Shown: positions 34,947-43,300 of the stretch, in pieces | Position numbering within the stretch: position 1 is the stretch's first letter | Layout: each line of letters begins with the position of its first letter | NCBI RefSeq assembly: GCF_036227405.1 | Contig: NZ_CP109473.1 | Span: forward strand, 4,650,001 to 4,714,000 | Reading direction: 5' to 3' | DNA length: 64,000 nucleotides | Source: Streptomyces sp. NBC_01460 | GTDB lineage: Bacteria > Actinomycetota > Actinomycetes > Streptomycetales > Streptomycetaceae | Notes under the pieces: generated by a model | Told to the model about the DNA's origin: nothing | What the model saw: the letters and a program-made list of their open reading frames with translations, nothing else | Database searches by the model: none | Position numbers and translations under genes: made by a program

Positions 34947-35300
34947 ATGGTTGAGCGCGGTACAGTTGGGGAAGTCCCCGCAGCTACCCGCGCCGCCCGC
35001 ATATGAGAATGCGCCTGGCCGCGACAAGAAGTAGCCAAAGTACGTGAACCCCTTGAGGCATAAGTGGCCTTTGTCAGGCCCGACTTGCCCTGGAATCCCA
35101 TGAATTCCGCCTATCCGTGCGCTCGCGTGCGCCCAGAATTCTCGTCCGATTGACCTGTTGCAGAGGGCAGTTGGGCAGATACATTCGGCCGCGGTCGACG
35201 CGTTCCGGCGCACGCCACCCTCTCCTGTCGGAGGGTGAGTTCTGACCCGGGCCCGCGAAGTGCGGTGCTCGTGCAAGGGCCAGTAATAGGGGAGTTAGGC
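34947..35300 (+). promoter_or_regulatory. 354-bp promoter and leader region of the cold-shock gene
   Basis: There is no supportable reading frame. A possible promoter is TTGCAG (35158-35163) with TACATT (35180-35185) at 16-bp spacing, which would leave a leader of about 110 nt, as is common for csp mRNAs. GGGGAG ahead of the start is the ribosome site. The AT-rich stretch near 35030-35050 is atypical for this genome. Confidence 0.4.
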
Positions 35301-35507
35301 ATGGCTCAGGGCACCGTCAAGTGGTTCAACGCGGAGAAGGGGTACGGCTTCATCGCGGTCGACGGTGGTGCGGATGTTTTCGTCCACTACAGCGCGATCC
35401 AGATGGACGGGTACCGCACCCTCGAAGAGGGTCAGCGAGTTGAATTCGAGATCTCGCAGGGCCAGAAGGGGCCGCAGGCGGACATGGTCAAGCTCGCCGT
35501 CGGCTGA
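35301..35507 (+). CDS. cold-shock domain protein
   Basis: 68 aa, a single OB-fold cold-shock domain with RNP1 KGYGFIAV and RNP2 DVFVHYSAI. It binds single-stranded RNA/DNA and melts mRNA structure. GGGGAG lies 6 nt before the ATG. It precedes groEL2, an order I also know from S. coelicolor. The surface aromatic set is complete. Confidence 0.95.
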   Translation: MAQGTVKWFNAEKGYGFIAVDGGADVFVHYSAIQMDGYRTLEEGQRVEFEISQGQKGPQADMVKLAVG

Positions 35508-35542
35508 GCTCGGCGCGGTCGGCCAACGACACTACTCACGCG

Positions 35543-35580
35543 CGAGAGGTCCGTACCCCCACCGGGGTGCGGGCCTCTCG
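35543..35580 (+). terminator. terminator after the cold-shock gene
   Basis: CGAGAGGTCCGTACCCC (35543-35559) pairs with GGGGTGCGGGCCTCTCG (35564-35580) with two G-U pairs and a 4-nt loop, 35 nt past the csp stop. Confidence 0.85.
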
Positions 35581-35648
35581 TGCGTCCCCGGCCTGCCCTG
35601 TCGCTCCTCTGTTCGCCCCCGGTGGTTGTCCACATCCCGAGGACGACG

Positions 35649-35675
35649 CTTGCACTCGCAGGGGTCGAGTGCTAA
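35649..35675. promoter_or_regulatory. CIRCE element 1 (HrcA operator)
   Basis: The right arm GAGTGCTAA (35667-35675) is perfect and the left arm CTTGCACTC (35649-35657) matches 7 of 9, with the canonical 9-nt spacer. It is the binding site of the heat-shock repressor HrcA upstream of groEL2. Confidence 0.9.
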
Positions 35676-35684
35676 TCATTGGCG

Positions 35685-35711
35685 TTAGCACTCTCCAGGT
35701 GAGAGTGACAG
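35685..35711. promoter_or_regulatory. CIRCE-like element 2
   Basis: The left arm TTAGCACTC (35685-35693) is perfect, the spacer is 9 nt, and the right arm GAGTGACAG matches 6 of 9. It begins 9 nt after the first CIRCE, so two HrcA dimers could bind side by side. Confidence 0.7.
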
Positions 35712-35766
35712 AAACTTGGACCGGGCCGGTGAGGCCCGCAGGCCCAGTGGGGCAAGGAACCACTGA

Positions 35767-37461
<1,695 letters not shown>

Positions 37462-37502
37462 TCCTCGGATCAGCAGCTCCTGGCAGTACCCGCAGTACCT
37501 GT

Positions 37503-37545
37503 ACGACGCCGGCCCCCGGGATTCCTTCCCGGGGGCCGGCGTCGT
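37503..37545 (+). terminator. strong terminator after groEL2
   Basis: A 19-bp perfect stem (37503-37521 with 37527-37545) and a TTCCT loop, 41 nt past the groEL2 stop. Confidence 0.9.
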
Positions 37546-37597
37546 CGTGCGCCGTGGCGCCCCGCTCCGCGCCATCGACGACCGCTGCTGTGGAGCG

Positions 37598-38521
37598 TCA
37601 GGGGGTGAAGGGGGCCACGCCGGTCAGTCGGGTGCTCGCTGCCCAGAGGGCTTGGCCGGTGGGCCGGTCGGCCATGTGGGGGTGGGGTGTTTCGAGGTGG
37701 GGCTTGCCGCTGAGGCCGAACCTGCTGGGGCCCCACAGCTGGCCGCCTCGGACGTCCGGGTCGAGGGTGGCCCGGACGGCGGGCCAGGCGCCGGCGTCCT
37801 TGCCCTGGAGAAGGGCTCTCGCGGGGAGGGCCAGGAGTTGTCGGGGTCCGGAGCGCTGGTGGATGCCGGGCCGGGGCGGGGTGAGGGCGTCCAGGGCGCC
37901 GCCGGGATGGGCGATCACGCTCATGCAGGTGCTGCCCGCGGCGCGCAGCCGGCGGTCGAGTTCGAGGGCGAAGGCCATCTGGGCGAGTTTGGAGCGGCCG
38001 TAGGTGCGCTTGGGGTCGTAGTCGCGTACGGATTGCAGGTCGTCGAGGTCGAGGCGCTCGGAGCGGGCGGCGAAGCTGCCCATGGTGATGATCCGGGCCG
38101 CCGGAGCCGCCTCCAGCCAGGGGGCCAGCCAGTGCACCAGGGCGAAGTGGCCGAGGTGGTTGGTGGCGAACATGAGTTCGTGGCCGTGGTGGTTCTGCTC
38201 GCGGGGCGGTTCGTCCAGTGCGATGCCCGCGTTGAGGACCACGGCGTCCAGGGCGTCGGTGTCCAGCCGGCCGGCGGACGCCCTCAGGGAGGCGAGGTCG
38301 GCCAGGTCCAGGGGTATGTGCCGCACACGGGACCCGCTGACGCGGGCGGTGAGGGCTTCCACGGCGGCGGCGGCTTTCGCAGGGTTGCGGCTGCCGATGA
38401 TGACGGTTGCTCCGGCGGCGGCGAGCTGCTCGGCGACGAAGTAGCCGATGCCGGCGTTGCCGCCGGTCACCAGCACGGTGGTGCCGTCGGCGCGCGGGGG
38501 CTTGTGTACGTTCCAGGCCAC
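37598..38521 (-). CDS. short-chain dehydrogenase/reductase
   Basis: 307 aa from a GTG at 38521 with AAGGAG upstream. The cofactor motif is TVLVTGGNAGIGYFVAEQL (TGxxxGIG). NAG appears in VVLNAGIAL, the catalytic Ser in RIITMGSFAA, and YGRSK supplies Tyr and Lys. It is of the retinol-dehydrogenase-like type acting with NAD(P)H on an unknown carbonyl. It lies just downstream of the TetR gene on the same strand, with 56 nt between, so the two probably share a transcript. Confidence 0.85.
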   Translation of the reverse strand: MAWNVHKPPRADGTTVLVTGGNAGIGYFVAEQLAAAGATVIIGSRNPAKAAAAVEALTARVSGSRVRHIPLDLADLASLRASAGRLDTDALDAVVLNAGIALDEPPREQNHHGHELMFATNHLGHFALVHWLAPWLEAAPAARIITMGSFAARSERLDLDDLQSVRDYDPKRTYGRSKLAQMAFALELDRRLRAAGSTCMSVIAHPGGALDALTPPRPGIHQRSGPRQLLALPARALLQGKDAGAWPAVRATLDPDVRGGQLWGPSRFGLSGKPHLETPHPHMADRPTGQALWAASTRLTGVAPFTP

Positions 38522-38577
38522 GGGGGCTCCTTGCAGGGGGCCGCCGGTGGGGTCCGCAGGCGGCGGCGGGGGCGGTG

Positions 38578-39171
38578 TCAGAGTTCGGGCCAGCCCATGT
38601 GGAGGCGGCGGAACGCCTCGGCGAGGGCGGCCTTGCGGTCGGGGCGGCTCGATGCCAGGTCGGGGGTCTCCAGCACGTAGCGGGCCAGGAGGCGGTGGGA
38701 TTCGTCGGGCTCGCTCCGGCCGGCGGCCTCCGCGAGCAGGCGGGCGAGCGGCTCCTGACAGGCCACCCAGACCTGACGTGCGTAGGGCCACAGCGCGGGA
38801 GTGTCCATGATCAGTTCTGCCGCGCGCCGGTAGCGCTCGGGCAGGTCGCGTTCGTCGGCGAAGGGGGCACGGCCGGCGAAGAAGGCGTGCAGGGCGTCCA
38901 GGGGCGAGCTGCCTTCGGGCCGGTTGCGGACCGCGTCGACCAGGGATGCCTCCCGCTCCCCGCTGTCGTCGAGGATCAGGGCTTCCTTGCCCGCCGGGAA
39001 GTGCGCGAACAGGGTCGTGGTCGCGGTGTCCGCGGCCTCGGCGATCTGGGCGATCGTCACCTTCTCGTAGCCGTGCTCCAGGAAGAGCTCCAGGGCCGCG
39101 TCGGCCAGGGCCTTGCGGGTTGCCGCCTTCTTGCGTTCGCGCCTGCCGGGCGCGGCTCCAGTGGTCGCCAT
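38578..39171 (-). CDS. TetR-family transcriptional regulator
   Basis: 197 aa. The HTH at about residues 18-60 (TRKALADAALELFLEHGYEK, IAQIAEAADTATTTLFAHFP) is typical, followed by an all-helical ligand domain. It is divergent from the MFS exporter at 39281 and upstream of the SDR, so it likely represses both sides. On its strand TATCTT (39178-39183) ends 6 nt before the ATG without a ribosome site, a leaderless arrangement. Confidence 0.88.
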   Translation of the reverse strand: MATTGAAPGRRERKKAATRKALADAALELFLEHGYEKVTIAQIAEAADTATTTLFAHFPAGKEALILDDSGEREASLVDAVRNRPEGSSPLDALHAFFAGRAPFADERDLPERYRRAAELIMDTPALWPYARQVWVACQEPLARLLAEAAGRSEPDESHRLLARYVLETPDLASSRPDRKAALAEAFRRLHMGWPEL

Positions 39172-39234
39172 GACGGAAAGATAGCACCACGTACTTCAAA
39201 ACCCTACTCATTGCAGTTTTGGCCATAGTTGTGT

Positions 39235-39279
39235 TTCAGTCTGAGTCGTAAATCCCATACTGTTCAGTCTTGGAGTCGT
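39235..39279. repeat. direct repeats in the tetR/MFS divergent promoter
   Basis: TTCAGTCTGAGTCGT (39235-39249) recurs as TTCAGTCTTGGAGTCGT (39263-39279), 28 bp apart, the second ending just before the MFS ATG. A CAAAAC/GTTTTG inverted repeat spans 39197-39221. These are candidate TetR operators. Confidence 0.5.
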
Positions 39280-39280
39280 C

Positions 39281-40714
39281 ATGACCATCACCACGGAAAC
39301 CGGGCCTCCGACGGGAGCGGCACGGCTGGGCAAGCTCGCGATGTGGGCCGTCCTGCTCCTGGTCCTGCTCGCCGACGCGCTCGACATGATCGACGCGACC
39401 GTCACCAACATCGCGGCGCCCACGATCGTGGGCGACGTCGGCGGCGGCGACGGCCTGATCAAATGGCTCGGAGCGTCCTACGCCCTGGCCATGGGCGTCC
39501 TGCTCGTCATCGGCGGACGCCTCGGCGACCGCTACGGACAGCGCCGCCTCTTCCTGATCGGCATGAGCGGCTTCACCCTCGCCTCGGCGGCCTGTGGGCT
39601 GGCCGGAGGATCCGGCGTGATGATCTCCGCCCGGATCCTGCAGGGCGCCTTCGGTGCGCTCCTCATCCCCCAGGGCATGGCGATCATCACCCGCCACTTC
39701 ACGCCCGACATGCGACGTACGTCGTTCAACCTGTTCGGTCCGCTGCTGGGCATCGCCACGATCGGTGGCCCGGTTCTGGCCGGGTTCGTCATCGACGCCG
39801 ACTTCGCCGGGCTGTCCTGGCGGCCGATCTTCCTGGTCAACCTGCTCCTGGGTACCGTCGGCGTCGTCCTGGCCGCCCGGATCCTGCCCCGCGACAACGC
39901 CGACCCGGCCGTCACCGTGGACGGGGCCGGCGCCGGCATCCTCGCCCTGGCCATGTTCGGGACGATGTTCGGGTTGATCGAGGGCTCCGAGTCCGACTGG
40001 AGCATCCTCTCCCTCGCGGCCCTGGTCCTCGGCGTGGTGTTCCTGCTGCTGTTCGCGCGCCGTCAGCGGACCGCCGCCGCGCCGCTCATCGAGCCCTCGC
40101 TGTTCCGCAACAAGGGCTTCACCTCGGGGCTGTTGGTCGGGCTGATGTTCTTCGCCGTCACCAACGGACTGGCCTTCGTCCTCTCCCTGTTCATCCAGCA
40201 GGCCCTGGGTGCCGGCCCCGGCAGCGCGGCCGTGGGCATGCTTCCGCTGACCCTCGGCATCATCGCCGGCGCCGGCGCGGGCATGGCCCTGGCCAAGAGG
40301 CTGGGCCGCCTCCTCATCCTCGCGGGCATGCTGGTCACCCTCGCCGGCGCCGGCTGGCTCCTGGCCCTGGTGGTCACCAGCGGCACCGACGTCACCCTGC
40401 TCGCCCTGGCACCCGCCGGCGTCCTGGCCGGCATCGGCATGGGTGCCTGCTTCGGCACCCTCTTCGACATCACGATCGGCGACATCGACCCCGCCGAAGC
40501 AGGCAGTGCGAGCGGCACCCTCACCGCCGTCCAGCAACTCGCCACCGCGCTGGGCTCCGCCACCGTCACCACCGTCTACCTCCACGGCGGCGCCCCCGGC
40601 CATGCCATGACCCTCGCCCTCGTCACCGTCATGGCCGTCACCGTCGTCTGCCTGCCCTTCCTCGGCCTCCTGCCCAGGACCGCACCCGCCGACAGCCCGG
40701 CACCCGGCCACTGA
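39281..40714 (+). CDS. MFS exporter, DHA2 type
   Basis: 477 aa with about 14 hydrophobic helices. Helix 1 has LLVLLADALDMIDATVTNIA; the loop motif is GGRLGDRYGQRRLF; RILQGAFGALLIPQGMAII follows. Proton-coupled drug/metabolite efflux is the family role. Divergent from its probable TetR repressor. Substrate unknown. No good Shine-Dalgarno is seen beyond TTGGAG 8 nt upstream. Confidence 0.88.
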   Translation: MTITTETGPPTGAARLGKLAMWAVLLLVLLADALDMIDATVTNIAAPTIVGDVGGGDGLIKWLGASYALAMGVLLVIGGRLGDRYGQRRLFLIGMSGFTLASAACGLAGGSGVMISARILQGAFGALLIPQGMAIITRHFTPDMRRTSFNLFGPLLGIATIGGPVLAGFVIDADFAGLSWRPIFLVNLLLGTVGVVLAARILPRDNADPAVTVDGAGAGILALAMFGTMFGLIEGSESDWSILSLAALVLGVVFLLLFARRQRTAAAPLIEPSLFRNKGFTSGLLVGLMFFAVTNGLAFVLSLFIQQALGAGPGSAAVGMLPLTLGIIAGAGAGMALAKRLGRLLILAGMLVTLAGAGWLLALVVTSGTDVTLLALAPAGVLAGIGMGACFGTLFDITIGDIDPAEAGSASGTLTAVQQLATALGSATVTTVYLHGGAPGHAMTLALVTVMAVTVVCLPFLGLLPRTAPADSPAPGH

Positions 40715-41010
40715 ACGCTCGGACGCACCCGGCCCGGCGACTGCGGACCGGCGCCACCCCGGCCCGGTCGAACGCCGAGATCCGCAGCGGACAGCCGTGA
40801 TCAAGGCTTGGCGCCGACGGCTGTACCGCTGGTCCCCAGGGCCGGTTCCCTCCAAGGGGAGCAGTCGTTCCCCGCTAGAGAGCCACACGCAAAAGTATGA
40901 CGGTTTTTTGCATGTACTCAGCAGTGAGGAGAAATCTTCTCGCACGCCTCTTGTGGTGGTGATTCCGCGCGCCCTAACGTCGCCTCACCTCCGAGAGAAA
41001 CGGGCATGCG
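40715..41010. other. 296-bp intergenic region before the GH87-like gene
   Basis: There is no convincing gene. GCAAAA (40890-40895) and TTTTGC (40907-40912) form an inverted repeat with an 11-bp spacer in an unusually AT-rich patch, a possible operator or promoter region for the secreted glycosidase. Confidence 0.4.
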
Positions 41011-43029
41011 ATGTCACGTCACATCACGGTCGCCGCGCTGACGGCCGCCGTCGTCGGACTGGGGGCGCTGACCGGCGCTCCCGCCGCCCAGGGCGCGGAG
41101 GGGAAACAGTCGTCCGCGCCGACGGTGACGCGCGCGGGCCTCGCTCCCGCCCTGGTGGCCGGTCGCGGCGCCGACGTCCCCTTCGCCGAGCAGGAGGCGG
41201 AGAACGCCGCGACGAACGGCACGGTCATCGGACCCGACCGCACCGCCTACACCCTCCCCGCCGAGGCGTCCGGCCGTAAGGCGGTCCGCCTGGTGCCCGG
41301 CGAGCACGTCGAGTTCACCCTGCCGGAGGCCGCGAACGCGATCACCGTGCGCTACAGCATCCCGGACGCTCCCGGAGGCGGCGGCATCACCGCCCCGCTC
41401 GACGTCGCCGTCAACGGCGCGCAGCGCTCGACGATGACGCTGACCTCGCAGTACTCCTGGCTGTACAACCAGTACCCGTTCACCAACGACCCCGGCGCCG
41501 ATCTGCTCCAGCCCGGCTGGTGGATCACCGAGTGCGCGTGCGTCCCGAACGCGACGACGCCCGCCCCGGTGATCTCCAAGCCCTTCCGGCCGAACCACTT
41601 CTACGACGAGCAGCGCCTGCTGCTGGGCAAGAGGTACCGGGCGGGTGACACCGTCCGCCTGACCGTCCCCGCCGGGAGCCGTGCCGCGTGGACGGTCATC
41701 GATGTGCTCGACTCGGAGCTCGTGGGCCTGCCCCACGTCGAGCTCCGGGCCGCGAACGCGCTGCTCTTCGGGGCCGATCCGTCGGGGCGCAGGGATTCCG
41801 CGGGCGCCCTGGACCGGGCGATCGCCTTCGCCAAGCGCAAGAACCTGCCGGTGTACGTCCCGCCGGGCACCTACCAGGTCAACCGGCACATCGTCGTCGA
41901 CGACGTCACGATCAGGGGCGCCGGCAGCTGGTACACGACGTTCAAGGGCCGCCAGGTCGCGCTCGACGCCCCGGCCGCCGACGGCTCGGTCCACACGGGC
42001 GTCGGCTTCTACGGCAAGGACGCGGCCGACGGCGGCAGCCGCGACGTCCACCTGTCGGGCTTCGCCATCGAGGGGGACGTCCGGGAGCGGATCGACACCG
42101 ACCAGGTGAACGGCGTCGGCGGGGCGATGAGCGACTCCTCGATCGAGGGCCTGCACATCCGCCACACCAAGGTCGGCATGTGGTTCGACGGCCCGATGTC
42201 GAACCTGAGGATCACGGGCAACGTCATCGTCGACCAGATCGCCGACGCCATCAACTTCCACGGAGGGGTGACGGATTCGGAGGTCTCGCACGCCTTCGTC
42301 CGCAACTCGGGTGACGACGGCCTCGCGATGTGGTCCGAGAAGCGGGCCAACGCGGGCAACACCTTCGCCCGCAACACCGTGCAGAGCCCGGTCCTCGCCA
42401 ACGGCATCGCGGTCTACGGCGGTACGGACAACACCGTGTCCGGCAACCTCGTTGCCGATCCCGTACGTGAGGGGAGCGCGCTGCACGTCGGCGCCCGCTT
42501 CGGCGCCGAGGCGTTCCGGGGGCGGCTCGACCTGAGCGACAACACCACGGTCCGGGCCGGGACGTACGAACTGAACTGGAACATCGGGCTCGGAGCCATC
42601 TGGTTCTTCGCCCTGGACCGGGACATCGACGCCGACATACGGGTGACGGGGAACCACTTCCTCGACAACACCTACAACGCGATCATGCTGGTCACCGACT
42701 GGCCGGTGAAGGACACGTACAAGATCCAGGGCGTGCACTTCAAGGACGTCAAGGTGGACGGCACGGGCACCTCGGTGGTGAGCGCGCGTGCGGCGGGGTC
42801 GGCGACCTTCGAGAACGTCGACGCGCGCAACGTGGGGGCCGTGGGGGTCAACAACTGCGGGTCCTTCCACTTCACCCCCGCCGGTTCGGAGTTCACCCTG
42901 GTCGACCGCGGCGGCAACGACGGCGGTGGCACGACGGGCGACTGGCTGGCGCCGTGGCTGCTGCCGAACACGATCACCTGCGACGACCGGCCGCCGGTGG
43001 TCGCGCCGCCCGCCCCGGGAGCGTGGTGA
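41011..43029 (+). CDS. secreted parallel beta-helix glycosidase, GH87-like (alpha-1,3-glucanase/mycodextranase)
   Basis: 672 aa. Signal peptide 1-28 (cleavage near AQG-A), a CBM6/35-like domain at about 45-230 (VRLVPGEHVEFTLPEAAN), then LLFGADPSGRRDSAGALDRAI opening a right-handed beta-helix with many turns of the NxVxxxxxxGI kind. The cluster of acidic residues VRNSGDDGLAMWSE is where GH87/GH49-type active sites lie. My best guess is an endo-alpha-1,3-glucanase acting on fungal wall glucan. The beta-helix call is firm; the GH family is not. Confidence 0.6.
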   Translation: MSRHITVAALTAAVVGLGALTGAPAAQGAEGKQSSAPTVTRAGLAPALVAGRGADVPFAEQEAENAATNGTVIGPDRTAYTLPAEASGRKAVRLVPGEHVEFTLPEAANAITVRYSIPDAPGGGGITAPLDVAVNGAQRSTMTLTSQYSWLYNQYPFTNDPGADLLQPGWWITECACVPNATTPAPVISKPFRPNHFYDEQRLLLGKRYRAGDTVRLTVPAGSRAAWTVIDVLDSELVGLPHVELRAANALLFGADPSGRRDSAGALDRAIAFAKRKNLPVYVPPGTYQVNRHIVVDDVTIRGAGSWYTTFKGRQVALDAPAADGSVHTGVGFYGKDAADGGSRDVHLSGFAIEGDVRERIDTDQVNGVGGAMSDSSIEGLHIRHTKVGMWFDGPMSNLRITGNVIVDQIADAINFHGGVTDSEVSHAFVRNSGDDGLAMWSEKRANAGNTFARNTVQSPVLANGIAVYGGTDNTVSGNLVADPVREGSALHVGARFGAEAFRGRLDLSDNTTVRAGTYELNWNIGLGAIWFFALDRDIDADIRVTGNHFLDNTYNAIMLVTDWPVKDTYKIQGVHFKDVKVDGTGTSVVSARAAGSATFENVDARNVGAVGVNNCGSFHFTPAGSEFTLVDRGGNDGGGTTGDWLAPWLLPNTITCDDRPPVVAPPAPGAW

Positions 43030-43053
43030 CGACGCCGGACGTCCGGCATGTGT

Positions 43054-43096
43054 GAAGGGCCGGTACGGCGCGGGAGACGCGCCGTACCGGCCCTTC
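43054..43096 (+). terminator. strong terminator after the GH87-like gene
   Basis: A 19-bp perfect stem (43054-43072 with 43078-43096) and a GGAGA loop. Confidence 0.88.
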
Positions 43097-43248
43097 CGGC
43101 GCGAGGCCACCCTCTGTGCCCTGAGCCTCTTCCCCGGTGCGTTTTCTCGTCAAGACTCGAATGCATGGCAACGATGCGTTACTCCCAACTCCCTTATGTG
43201 TCAGGTCTATTGACCTAGAGTTTCAAAAGTTTTACGTTCCTTGGCACC

Positions 43249-43262
43249 TGAGAGCGCTCTCA
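43249..43262. promoter_or_regulatory. LacI-type operator upstream of the GH81 gene
   Basis: TGAGAGCGCTCTCA is a 14-bp perfect palindrome, two symmetric changes away from the CebR box TGGGAGCGCTCCCA. It lies 39 nt before the GH81 start, a position suited to repression by a LacI/CebR/BglR-type regulator. Confidence 0.75.
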
Positions 43263-43300
43263 AGCTCCCCTCCCCACCCCCCCTGACGAGGTGCTGCCCC

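Noticed and set aside
34446..35276. 276-aa minus-strand frame across the sulfur carrier and the csp leader
   Set aside because: It crosses a strong terminator and the plus-strand carrier gene, with no family resemblance; taken as noise.
39236..40945. 569-aa Gly/Glu/Gln-rich minus-strand frame
   Set aside because: Antisense shadow of the MFS exporter; low complexity results from reversed hydrophobic codons.
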